From contig JACKAU010000003.1 of assembly GCA_020634855.1 (NCBI GenBank), forward strand, positions 930,001 to 994,000: 64,000 nt of DNA. The letters run 5' to 3'. The position numbers were made by a program, and so were the translations under genes. Of the stretch, positions 51,959 to 61,200 are shown piece by piece. The notes beneath the pieces were generated by a model. The model was not told the origin of the DNA, ran no database searches, and saw only the letters and a list, made by a program, of their open reading frames with translations. The DNA comes from Anaerolineales bacterium (lineage in GTDB: Bacteria > Chloroflexota > Anaerolineae > 4572-78 > J111). Numbering within the stretch: position 1 is the first letter of the stretch; every line of letters starts with the position of its first letter.

Positions 51959-52032
51959 ATAATCAGGCATATTACTGTATTTATTAGCAATTTTACCACT
52001 TTAAAAAATCATGATTTTATGATTTTTTGATT

Positions 52033-52380
52033 TTATAATTTCATAAAATCAAAAACTAATTCGCGAAAAGATTCGACATCTTCCAGATGAATTTCCTCAA
52101 AAGCTTTTTCTCCTTTTTTCTCGACTAAAGCCGCTAAGACCTCGATAGCCACGCCAACGAGTTCGCTGCGGTTCACCGAAAATTGATCGCTCACCAGTAA
52201 GTGTAATTTGCTCAATTTTCGGCTTTCCGATTGAGTGAGATGGATAGTGGTTGGCTTGCGCTGGACCTTTTTTCGAGGCCGGCCCAACGGTTTCGAGTTG
52301 CGCCGACTCATCTGTTCCTGAACGTCGTAAAGTTTAGCGAAGGTGCCTCGCTCTTCAGAGTTAGCGTTACTTTTCGCCAT
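52033..52380 (-). CDS. Hypothetical basic protein upstream-coupled to an ExeA-like ATPase
   Basis: 115 residues. A Lys/Arg-rich segment (RRNSKPLGRPRKKVQRKPTTIHL) resembling an AT-hook (GRPRKK) precedes a helical part with TQSESRKLSKLHLLVSDQFSVNRSELVGVAIEVLAALVEKKG, which looks like a ribbon-helix-helix DNA-binding pattern. Its start overlaps the stop of the ATPase gene (TAATG), so they are co-translated. A DNA-binding partner of the ATPase is plausible but inferred. AT-rich GATTTTAT palindromes lie just past its stop. Confidence 0.65.
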   Translation of the reverse strand: MAKSNANSEERGTFAKLYDVQEQMSRRNSKPLGRPRKKVQRKPTTIHLTQSESRKLSKLHLLVSDQFSVNRSELVGVAIEVLAALVEKKGEKAFEEIHLEDVESFRELVFDFMKL

Positions 52381-53180
52381 TATTTCATCTCCTCAATGAC
52401 CTGGTCAACCAGGTGGGCGTCAACAATACTGACCCGATGGATAAGCGCCGCAGGCAGTATATTCAAACCCAGCACACAGATGCTGCGCGGCATACCTTTG
52501 CTATGATGGTAAATGCGGGTCACGGCTTCATCAGTAAAAAGGCTGTCTTGACGACCGGCAACCATTACCCGAAAATTGATCATCGAGCGGGTATCGTCAA
52601 GATGGAGCGGCTCTAACGTCGAGCGGGTGGCAACGCGCGAAGCCAGCGCGCGTTTGACCCGAAGTTTGTTACGTAGTTCGTTTTGGCCGATTAAGACAAT
52701 CTGAATTAGCTTTTGCGTATTCGTTTCAAAATTCAACAACTGACGAATAAGCTCAAATTGAGGCCCAATCAGCCCCTGAGCTTCATCGATAATGAGCAGG
52801 ACGGTTCTGTTCTCCTGATAAGCATCGATCAAAAACTCTTCAAAGGCCGCCAGTTGGAGTAATTTGCTGCGCTTGGGTTTAAGCCCAAATTCCGCGCAGA
52901 TATTTTTGAGAAATTGGAAATCGGACGGATAAAGCGGAGTAGGAATGTAAGCGGTATGGTAGTCATCGCGATCTCGGTAGATTTGATAGAGGCGGCGGGC
53001 CACCGTAGTTTTGCCAACGCCGATATCGCCAAAGATAACCGACAGCCCCTGGCGTTGCTCGGTGGCGTAGGTTACTTTGGCCAGCGTGGCTTTATGTTGT
53101 AACGAAACGTAAAAATACCTGGGATCAGGCGATAAGGAAAATGGAGGTTCAATTAACCCCAATGGGCTTAAATCGAGCAT
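52380..53180 (-). CDS. ExeA/TniB-like AAA ATPase
   Basis: 266 residues. FFSLSPDPRYFYVSLQHKATLAKVTYATEQRQGLSVIFGDIGVGKTT (the start of the family pattern, Walker A GDIGVGKTT at about residue 51), Walker B VLLIIDEAQGL, QIVLIGQNELRNKL sensor-like segment, and a C-terminal helical SKGMPRSICVLGLNILPAALI. Related to ExeA, TniB and GspA ATPases. No secretion or transposase genes adjoin it; it is divergent from the DnaA_N-ParA-ParB set, so a DNA-maintenance role is more likely. Confidence 0.85.
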   Translation of the reverse strand: MLDLSPLGLIEPPFSLSPDPRYFYVSLQHKATLAKVTYATEQRQGLSVIFGDIGVGKTTVARRLYQIYRDRDDYHTAYIPTPLYPSDFQFLKNICAEFGLKPKRSKLLQLAAFEEFLIDAYQENRTVLLIIDEAQGLIGPQFELIRQLLNFETNTQKLIQIVLIGQNELRNKLRVKRALASRVATRSTLEPLHLDDTRSMINFRVMVAGRQDSLFTDEAVTRIYHHSKGMPRSICVLGLNILPAALIHRVSIVDAHLVDQVIEEMK

Positions 53181-53350
53181 AAGGTGATAGACCCCCTGGA
53201 AACTTAGCGCTAATTATAGCACCTACCCCCCAAAATTACAAGTAACTTTTGACATTATGTCGCGTTAAGAATATAATTTCGACAACTGAGGCTGAAATGA
53301 GGCTGAAGTTGGGGACACCGTCCCTAGATTAGGCAAAGTTCCGGTGCAAA

Positions 53351-53376
53351 AAAAAAGGCTCGTTGCCGCGAGCCTT
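53351..53376 (-). terminator. Minus-strand terminator in the ExeA/DnaA_N divergent region
   Basis: GGCTCG...CGAGCC stem (53357-53373). On the minus strand it is followed by a run of nine T (complement of the A-run ending 53356). It lies 170 bp upstream of the ExeA-like gene, so it could be an attenuator. The remainder of 53,181-53,614 has no convincing gene. Confidence 0.55.
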
Positions 53377-53614
53377 CCCTCAGAGTGTTCCGGTTTCATC
53401 AGCAGTTGAGGTTGCCGCCTCAACGACTAACGACCGAAATGTATATGGCAACAGGCTTTTGCATCCCCTGTTGGACGTTAATATACATAAAAACGGACAT
53501 TCTGTCAAGTTACGCGAGGCCAACTTTGCCACGAACAGAGACTATAACCTTGATGGTCGCTACCTCAGACCTAATGTGAGGTTCGATGGTCAGGGTTCGC
53601 AAAGAGGCCCGGTA

Positions 53615-55069
53615 ATGTCTGACCTTTCGCTACACCCCGTATATTTAAGCGCCAGAGCGGCTATCATTGCCCCAGAGCGCGCGATTCCCGTAACACTTTA
53701 TTCTACCCAAAAATGGCTGCCCCGGCTTGGCCCCGAACGCTGGTGCCTGGTTATGCTGTTGCGCAGCCTGTGCATCGATTCTAAACGACGCGGTGATGGA
53801 ACGAAACGCGTGGCCTGTAGCTGGCGCGAACTAGCTGAAAAGCTGGACGTTCACGAAGAAACCATCGCCAGTTGGCTCAAGCACGAACCGATTCCCAACG
53901 ATAAGCCGTGGCGGCGTATTATTCCCTCGGATGAAAAATCAGAATATCTGGCGTTGTTCGTTCCTCGGCTGCGCTATGCCTATGAAACCAAGAACGGCAA
54001 AACGCGACGAATCGGCTTTCTCCTTGAAATATTGATGGAAGATCCAGTGGTGGCCGAAGATGAGACTCGATTGGAACAGCAAATCGAATTAATGCGCATG
54101 CAGCAAGGCGAATTGGGACTGGAAACCTATCGATTGGGCGAAAATGTAACCGGGGCTGCTTCCGATTTACCCAAAATATCCAAGAATCGACATAAGCAAG
54201 AGAATCTCGATTTACGTTATGTAAACCAAGGTGAGTCCGAATTACCTAATAAAGCTAATCCAGTTCAATTGGGTTTACATAATCGGTCGGTAAATCCAGA
54301 TAACACCGATTTACCGACCGGTGTGAAACATAACGACTCCGATTTAGGTAGTTATGTAAACCCATCGAATCTAGAATTACTTGACAATAAATCGGAGATT
54401 CCTGGGAAGAACGTTAACGAACTAGATATATTAATACAAAAACTAAAACATAATAATATCAAAAAGAACATTCGACGAGATGTGTTTGAACCTATTATTA
54501 ATTTAACAGAGACCTTACTGGAAGATAACCATTCGACCGGTATGCTTTACAAAGTTTTGGATATACTTTATCCGGAACGGGTGGATTTATATTTAGCTGC
54601 CGTTCGAGTTAGTTTGGATGCTGCGAAGACTGATCCTAACGTTAATCGTGGGGCGGTTTTTGTTCGGACATTGCGAGATTTTGCCGATGTAGCCCGGATC
54701 GATTTGGGGATGAAGCGTGGGCCGGTTGAAACGATTGAGGAAGAAACTTTTTTTGGGAACCCAGGTTCCCAATCGAGAAGCATTTTGCCTCCCCCCCTGG
54801 CCAAGCCGTCGGCTCAGGAGGCGATCTGGGCTGAAACTCAACTCTTACTTCGACGGCAGATGACTCAGGCCACATACGATACGATTATCCAGGGAACAAC
54901 TTTGGTGGGACAACGACAAGATAAATACGTGGTTGGAGTTCAGTCGGAAATGGCAAAAGAGTGGCTTGAAAATCGATTGCGTGATATTGTTCAGCGGGCC
55001 TTATCGGGTGTTTTGGGGCGAGCCGCCGTCATTGAGTTTGTTTTGACGGATGAGGACGCCAGGTTGTAA
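53615..55069 (+). CDS. Replication-initiator-like protein with a C-terminal DnaA N-domain
   Basis: 484 residues from the ATG at 53615 (GAGG seven bases upstream). An 84-codon extension upstream is open but unlike protein. N-terminal part: a winged-helix-like region (LGPERWCLVMLLRSLCIDSK, CSWRELAEKLDVHEETIASWLKHEPIP). The middle, about residues 170-270, is low-complexity with repeated DLP/VNP words because its DNA consists of short iteron-like repeats. The C-terminal 90 residues (SAQEAIWAETQLLLRRQMTQATYDTIIQGTTLVG ... WLENRLRDIVQRALSGVLG) match the DnaA domain I fold. There is no AAA+ domain, so it is not DnaA. With parA and parB just downstream it may be the initiator of an integrated plasmid or a chromosomal accessory replicator. 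Confidence 0.75.
   Translation: MSDLSLHPVYLSARAAIIAPERAIPVTLYSTQKWLPRLGPERWCLVMLLRSLCIDSKRRGDGTKRVACSWRELAEKLDVHEETIASWLKHEPIPNDKPWRRIIPSDEKSEYLALFVPRLRYAYETKNGKTRRIGFLLEILMEDPVVAEDETRLEQQIELMRMQQGELGLETYRLGENVTGAASDLPKISKNRHKQENLDLRYVNQGESELPNKANPVQLGLHNRSVNPDNTDLPTGVKHNDSDLGSYVNPSNLELLDNKSEIPGKNVNELDILIQKLKHNNIKKNIRRDVFEPIINLTETLLEDNHSTGMLYKVLDILYPERVDLYLAAVRVSLDAAKTDPNVNRGAVFVRTLRDFADVARIDLGMKRGPVETIEEETFFGNPGSQSRSILPPPLAKPSAQEAIWAETQLLLRRQMTQATYDTIIQGTTLVGQRQDKYVVGVQSEMAKEWLENRLRDIVQRALSGVLGRAAVIEFVLTDEDARL
54161..54475. other. Candidate intragenic replication origin: iterons plus AT-rich tract
   Basis: Within the DnaA_N gene, TCCGATTTACC-type words occur at 54161, 54206, 54236 and 54305 and 54338 (plus sense) and 54288 and 54388 (complement). 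TTATGTAAACC occurs at 54217 and 54352, with its complement at 54272. Directly after them 54,421-54,475 is strongly AT-rich. Repeats followed by an unwinding-prone tract inside an initiator gene resemble the lambda O arrangement. No functional evidence. Confidence 0.5.
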
Positions 55070-55115
55070 TGGTTCTGTAATTGTTGTATTATGTCAGTGG
55101 ATTGGGGATTTTTCT

Positions 55116-55907
55116 ATGCGTATTCTCACTTTTGCGAATTTAAAGGGCGGTTCGGCCAAAAGTACAACCACCTTCAATCTGGCAGCGTCCCTGTCTGAGG
55201 CCGGATTGAAGGTTCTATGCATCGATCTTGATCCCCAAAAGACGCTGGGGGAAGCCTTTTTCGGGGTCCACGCCGGGGCTGAGACTCTATCCTCGGCGCT
55301 AATCAACGACTCGGCTATCGAGGATGCTATCCTTCCCACTGATTTTGAAAATCTATTTGTCATTCCGGCCGATGATGGTCTCAAAGGAATTAAGAGCGGG
55401 CAAACGCAGCTTGAGGGCGGTGAGCTTAGATTACGTAGTTGTCTAATGCGTCTAAGCTCGATGTTAGACCAGTTGGGCGGCAGCAGCCGGATCGATTGGA
55501 TTTTGATCGATACGCCGCCAAGTTTGGATCGTTTAACGATGAATGCCTTGGCAGCCAGCGACTACGTATTAGTTCCTGTTGATCCGGGCGCGGGCGGACG
55601 AGGGGCGCTGGGGGATACCATTGAGTACGTTTACTCCGCTCGAAAATGGTACAATCCAACCTTACAACTAGTCGGTTTGGTGATTAATAATACGGACCCG
55701 CGCACGATTTATGATCAGACGACCGAGCAGTTAGTCAGAGAAATTTATGGCGATTTAGTCTTTGACATCGTCATAACTGCATCAGTGCGGGTTCGCGAGT
55801 CAGCCGAGTCACGGGTTCCTCTGGTATTTTGTGACAGTAATGAATTTGTGCGATATGCCAATATGTACCGCGCTTTGCGAGACGAAGTTCTCCAACGAGT
55901 CGGATAA
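55116..55907 (+). CDS. parA: ParA-family partition ATPase
   Basis: 263 residues from the ATG at 55116 (a longer frame upstream is not protein-like). Deviant Walker A KGGSAKSTT at residues 10-18 with the signature Lys, Walker A' VLCIDLDPQKTLGEAFFG, Walker B WILIDTPPSLDRLTMNAL. No N-terminal DNA-binding extension, so Soj-like. It follows the DnaA_N gene by 46 bp and precedes parB by 10 bp, giving one operon for segregation of the chromosome or a replicon. Confidence 0.92.
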   Translation: MRILTFANLKGGSAKSTTTFNLAASLSEAGLKVLCIDLDPQKTLGEAFFGVHAGAETLSSALINDSAIEDAILPTDFENLFVIPADDGLKGIKSGQTQLEGGELRLRSCLMRLSSMLDQLGGSSRIDWILIDTPPSLDRLTMNALAASDYVLVPVDPGAGGRGALGDTIEYVYSARKWYNPTLQLVGLVINNTDPRTIYDQTTEQLVREIYGDLVFDIVITASVRVRESAESRVPLVFCDSNEFVRYANMYRALRDEVLQRVG

Positions 55908-55917
55908 GGATAATGCT

Positions 55918-57576
55918 ATGGCCAGGCGGAAAATCAATATCCAACGAAATCTAGGCTTGCGAGAAGGCTCTGCCGCTCAGCCAGCCACGGAAAGCGTCAT
56001 CGATCAGTTGTCCGGGAGTATGTCTCGAACGGATATCGGGTTTAAGCCGACCGACCAGCATGTCTATGAGATTAACCTAGACCGGATTATGCCTGATCCG
56101 GACCAACCGCGACATTTGCTTCCGTATGATTTGCGAGAAGCGCTGCGTGAAAAAACGTTAGACCCGGCTGAAGTTATGCGTCAATTGGTGTTACGGGCTG
56201 AAAAAGGGGATATGGTCGCCTTGCTCGTGTTGGGAGGTCGCAGTAAGGGACCGGTTGATGAGGAAGATCCCGTCGTTGAGGATACCGGTCTTTTTGCTTT
56301 GGCTCGTTCGATCCAAGAGGTTGGGCTGCGCCAGCCGCTCAACGTTTATCGCATTGACGATCCGGATCACCCTAATCAAGCCTCATACCGGCTCGGCGAG
56401 GGTGAGCGACGATTTTGGGCGCATCATTTACTGGTTCAACAGGATTTTGAAGCCTTCAAATCGGTCAGATGTATTGTAGAGCCGCTGCCGGAGAATGAAG
56501 AAGTTATTCACCAACGTCAGGAAGCAGAAAATGCGGCGCGGGTCGATTTACCGGCGCTGGCTCGCGCTCGTTCGATGCAGCGGATTAAGGAGCGGCTCAA
56601 TATCGAAATGGGAACCCGGGTTCCCGGCGAGAATACGTTCCAACTACCCAGTCAGCGTGATCTGCAGATTGCAGTGGGCCAGCGTGTAAAAAGTTTTACG
56701 GGGCGCGCCATCGGCGACCGGATGGTGCGCAATTATCTGGCTCTCCTAAATTTATCTGCTGAAGCGCAAGATTTGGCCGAAGCGGGCCAGTTAACGGAAA
56801 AGCAGTTACGCCCGGTAATGCGCCTTAAGTCCGATGAAGAGCAGTTGGCTTTCATCCGGCAAATTATCGAGAAGAATATGAGTGGTCGTGAGGCTATGCG
56901 AGAGGTAGCCCCGCCTCCACCTCCGCCGGCTAAGACATCACTGCGGGAAGTATCTCAAACTTCTGTTGAGCAGCGTTTTGAAAAACGTGTTCTAGATGCG
57001 GCAAAAACGATGCACTCTTTACTTACTTTACCCCAAGAAAATTATGACGAGACGATCAATATTTTAGCCGCACGTGGGGCTGCGGACTCGACCACCCGGC
57101 AAGCGTTGCAGTCACTGCGCCAGACTTTGGAAGAAATTTTGCTTAGAATTGAGGATTTTAGTTCGTCAAAGACCCTAGAGGTTTCTCTACTTTCGATTTT
57201 ACCACCGGTCACGGCCTTGCAGCGACATTTACCGCCGGAAAAGTTCAGTGTTATTGAGGATGAGGCCCTAACTGGGGGACAGATTCTCGAGCGGTTGTTT
57301 ATGTGGCGGCGAGAGGACATTGTTTTAGCCAGTCGTCTAGAGCCATTTTTGACCACTATTGAAGGCGAGGCCGAAGCTTTGAGAGCCGGAGAGGGGAGAG
57401 CTTTACCTCAATTGAACGGCAGAAAGAATGTCAAGTATCCGGATTTGATGGTTTATGAGGTCGAGAGCGGGGCTTCTATCTACTGGGCACATGAGTTACT
57501 GGTTAGACAGGGTGAAGAGCAGTTCAAGCTTATGAAAGCTGAGGTGGTCAGTGTCACTGTCATCGATGAGGATTGA
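55918..57576 (+). CDS. parB: ParB-family partition protein, long form
   Basis: 552 residues, ATG at 55918 with AAGGA. The N-terminal ParB/Srx-like CTPase part has INLDRIMPDPDQPRHLLP (box I), LARSIQEVGLRQPLNVYRI, SYRLGEGERRFWAHHLL (box II, GERR) and VRCIVEPLPENEEVIHQRQEAENAARVDLPALARA. A HTH region at about 220-330 includes PSQRDLQIAVGQRVKSFTGRAIGDRMVRNYLALLNLS. The box I/II interval holds an insertion (about 75-125) and the C-terminal 200 residues are unusual for ParB, so the protein is nearly twice the normal size. parS sites were not identified. Confidence 0.87.
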   Translation: MARRKINIQRNLGLREGSAAQPATESVIDQLSGSMSRTDIGFKPTDQHVYEINLDRIMPDPDQPRHLLPYDLREALREKTLDPAEVMRQLVLRAEKGDMVALLVLGGRSKGPVDEEDPVVEDTGLFALARSIQEVGLRQPLNVYRIDDPDHPNQASYRLGEGERRFWAHHLLVQQDFEAFKSVRCIVEPLPENEEVIHQRQEAENAARVDLPALARARSMQRIKERLNIEMGTRVPGENTFQLPSQRDLQIAVGQRVKSFTGRAIGDRMVRNYLALLNLSAEAQDLAEAGQLTEKQLRPVMRLKSDEEQLAFIRQIIEKNMSGREAMREVAPPPPPPAKTSLREVSQTSVEQRFEKRVLDAAKTMHSLLTLPQENYDETINILAARGAADSTTRQALQSLRQTLEEILLRIEDFSSSKTLEVSLLSILPPVTALQRHLPPEKFSVIEDEALTGGQILERLFMWRREDIVLASRLEPFLTTIEGEAEALRAGEGRALPQLNGRKNVKYPDLMVYEVESGASIYWAHELLVRQGEEQFKLMKAEVVSVTVIDED

Positions 57577-57600
57577 ATTGAAAAAACATTCAGAATTTGA

Positions 57601-57637
57601 AAAAAGCTCGTACACAATCGTACGAGCTTTTTTTGTG
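57601..57637. terminator. Bidirectional terminator between parB and the convergent gene
   Basis: AAAAAAGCTCGTAC-ACAATC-GTACGAGCTTTTTTT, a 10-bp stem with A- and T-runs on both sides. Confidence 0.88.
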
Positions 57638-57645
57638 AATGCGTA

Positions 57646-58209
57646 TTAACGTACAATCCCTCGAACGATAACCTCACCATCACGCCACTCAGCCGATGAA
57701 AAGCGAACCGGGAGGGCGTCGGCGCGGCGGAGTTGGGTTTGGATTTCATTTTCAATCGCTTTCCGAATTGGGCCGGGAACTGGTAAACTTAAGTCGATGA
57801 TTTCGACTTCAGGTAACCCTTCCGATAAAGTAATCCGAGCTTTTCCACCAACATGGACTCGGAGACCTGCAATCGTAGCATCGCCCTCGCCGGCAATGTA
57901 ATCAGGTGTGATTTCAACTTGCGGATGGGCAAAAGGAATTTGGGGGTAGCGGTGTAGATACCAGGTAATCGTTTGCTCTGCTTCCAGCTCTGTGAGTGTG
58001 ACCTGCCACTCTTCGCCTGAGTGATCGCCTGATCGAATGTGATCCAGCAGTTCAACAACTTCAGGATCACGAATAGGTTCTACGACATAAGGTTCGGGCG
58101 CTGCCAGCAAAATACTGACCCAGGCTAAAAGGTTGAGCGTTACCACCAATGTTCCTAGCCAAAGATTATGATGGGGAGTGAAGAGGAGTTTTATCCTTTT
58201 GCTGATCAT
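57646..58209 (-). CDS. Membrane-anchored hypothetical protein
   Basis: 187 residues from the ATG at 58209 (AAAGGA upstream, eight bases after the giant gene's stop). One membrane helix near residues 17-37 (NLWLGTLVVTLNLLAWVSILLA), then an exported region with HRYPQIPFAHPQVEITPDYIAGEGDATIAGLRVHVGGKARITLSEGLPEVEIIDLSLPVPGP. The beta-rich repeated sense of this part recalls lipid-binding DUF2993-like domains, but I do not assign it. It is co-transcribed with the giant membrane protein. Confidence 0.75.
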   Translation of the reverse strand: MISKRIKLLFTPHHNLWLGTLVVTLNLLAWVSILLAAPEPYVVEPIRDPEVVELLDHIRSGDHSGEEWQVTLTELEAEQTITWYLHRYPQIPFAHPQVEITPDYIAGEGDATIAGLRVHVGGKARITLSEGLPEVEIIDLSLPVPGPIRKAIENEIQTQLRRADALPVRFSSAEWRDGEVIVRGIVR

Positions 58210-58216
58210 GCTTCCT

Positions 58217-61200
58217 TTACTCCCATGTTTCCAAAATTTCATGCCACGTTTTAATATCTTCTAATTTCCGCTCGACGATGACAGCAGTAGCTACTAACAA
58301 CAGCCCAATAATGCCAAATACAATCCATTGATTGACCGATTGTAAAGAATTAAGCAGTTGACCAACTGTTGCCAGAATCATGCCCACCATTCCCATATAA
58401 AGATAGCGGCGGAGACGCCGGTAGCTACCCCAGAAAAATGCAGCCAAACCTTCTGTTCCCAGGAATAGCGCATAAACCCAACCAAACAGTAAGGTCTGCC
58501 AAAATAACGAACCGAGCATGAGAACAGCCGCGCTATAATCGAGCCAGCGAGCAAAATCTCGATTGCCTTTGTGCCATTCAAGGTAGGCGATGCTGACCAA
58601 AAATAGCCCGGCCGGGAATGCATACCATTGCACGTACCGGAAATTATCCCAACGCTGAATGTAAAAGATATGCAACATCCAAGCCGCCAGCAACATAGCA
58701 ATCGCTCCGTATCCCAGGCGCATCCAACGATGGGTAAAGGCCGCCGCCACGTACAACAAGCCTAAGAAACAACATACGCCAACAACCATCCGCACCACGG
58801 TTGTATCGACTAAATCTCTAAAAGGTAAGCCTAGCAGGGCGCCTGTAGTCCAAGCGATTATATCCATCCCCATCAAGCCGGTGAGAACCAGGGTTCCAAA
58901 CGAAAGTCCTAAAGCATAGCGTTGAAGGGGAGATGCCCAAATAGCGAGTCTGGGATGTAACGCCTGCCCGCACTTTATCTGGTCTCGCACAAAGGTAATA
59001 CCGTAACCTAACAAACCATAAAACAGGGCGAGTTCAGCCAAAGCAACCGGCAGCGACTTGGTTGAGTCTTGCCAGGCGAATACACTTTGTCCAACCGCCA
59101 ACAAACTGGCTGTTGCACTCGCATAAACCAGAAGCCGTGAAACCCACATTGAGGCTATAACTCCAAGCAGGAGGGCGTTACATAGAGAAACCATAACGCC
59201 TGGTGTTGTGCTGTTGAGGCTAATCAGTTGCCCAAGCGCAATGTTAATTAAGGCAATAATATAGAGTGTCTGCGCCCAACTGGATACAGTTCGCGCTCCA
59301 GCTTGATTTGGCTGGCTGCGGTCTACAGCTATCGCTGCTAACAGCGTGAGTAGTACTACCGGCAAAAAACCGAGCCACGCCTGAGCGATATTGGCTTGCT
59401 GCCACCAGTTAATCGTGGCCAAACCATAGAAGGCCGCTAGATGTCCAGCGACAGTCATTGCCACTAGCCAAAGTCTAAGTCGGAAACGGTAAACCGCCCA
59501 ACCGAAGATCGCCATCTGCAACCCAAAAGTAATAGCGGCAATGCCGGATTGAGATAGGCTAAAAAGGGGGGCCACGATCGCTAACCCCAACCCGAAACCG
59601 TAGAATGGAAACGCCCACCACGATAGGACACGAACCATCCCCGCTTTGGCCCATTGTTTAGGTTGTGGCCAGGGAAAATTGTTAATGGAACCGAATTGCC
59701 GATCGAGCCGGATGCCCAGGACCAGATAAAGAGTCGCTCCCGGAATAAGGGCCAGACCATAGTAATCGGGTGAGAGAGGTGAATCCTGAATGAGTATGGC
59801 AAAGGGAACCAATCCCAGCCCACAAGCGAGAGTCAGAAATGGCGGCTGTCGCAACCAAAAAGCTGAAATGGCATATAAAGTAGTCGCTCCAGCATATCCC
59901 CACAGCGCCCCCGTTCGATCTAAACTTGATGGGGCTAAGCTTATCGTGATCAGAATCAGGCCGACCTCTAAAATCGCCTGACCGTACCTCTGCAACTTGA
60001 GTCGGTTCAGGCACCAAGCCCAAATCAAGTAAATCGAGGCTAACCCGATTAACCACCAGCCGAATCGATTCACAGGCCATTGACTTTCATACAAGGCTAG
60101 ACAAAGCGAGAGTGGCAACAACAGTGCGGCTACATAAAGCCAAACGGTTTGTCTAAATATTCGGGTTGAGACAACCATCAAGGCGGTGTCAAAGAGGAGG
60201 ACCAAGGCTAACAAGGTAGGTTCGGGAGTCACTAGAATTGTCCCAATGGCGAGAGTGATGTAACTCACCAGATAGGCCGGAAAAGTATAAGCCCAAGTAG
60301 TTTGAATAGAGGGTGAGCGATGTCGAAGCCATCGGGCTGCTCCCAACCCAATCGGTCCGAATAGAATTAGTACGAGGCCATAAAGTTCTAATCGAGCCGC
60401 TGGTAGTAGCCAACTCAATAGATAGACGGCCCAAAGCGGCACTAAGCCGAGCGCAGGGTAAATAAATTTTGTCTGCCAAATCAGAGCCGGCCCCTTAATA
60501 TTCGGCGGTGAATTTTGAGTATCTTGGACAGCCGCTAAGGTATAAAACCCGACTGCCAGACCGAGCGTCAGGCAGCTAACTTCAATATCGACCAAAGTCC
60601 AAAGTAGGGCAAATGGCGCCAGGATATGAGCGACAACACGAAATGGAAGTGCGTACGAATTTATTTTTCTAGCCACCAGGGCTAAGTTAATAAGTGCCAA
60701 TAGCCAGGCCAGAATGAGCCAGCTTAGCCCATATTCAGCTATTGTGGGTCGATAAGAGGTCAACCATCCCAAATGGGTTAAAATCGTCCAGGGAGCGAAA
60801 ATAAGGGCTGCTGAGAGCCAACCAAAAAGCACCTGGCGGAATAATCGAGCGGAGAGAGCATATAGGGCGGTGATAATCAATAAAGCCGCGGCGGCCCATA
60901 TTTGTTGGCTCTGCCCGCCGCCCAGCCACCATAGATTACGCACCAGGGCTAGCCCTATTGTGCCGGCAGATAACACCCAACCTGATACTAGAAGTGGGCG
61001 TCGATACAGTCGCCAGGTAAATCGGAAAATAGCTCGTTTACTTCGTGGTTGAGTTGAAGCTCGCCATAGCCAAACTAATCCCCGTTCGAGCAAAACAAAG
61101 ATGGTGGCTAAAACGGCTACACTGACAACGGAAGCGCCACTGCCGGAACTATAAGTAATCGCTATGAAACTGCTGCCGAACGTAAAGAGCCAGATCGCTA

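Noticed and set aside
53363..53614. 84-residue N-terminal extension of the DnaA_N protein
   Set aside because: It begins within a terminator hairpin and is unlike protein; the ATG at 53,615 has a ribosome-binding site.
52033..57576. Prophage
   Set aside because: No capsid, terminase, tail, lysis or integrase genes; the set is better explained as replication and partition functions.
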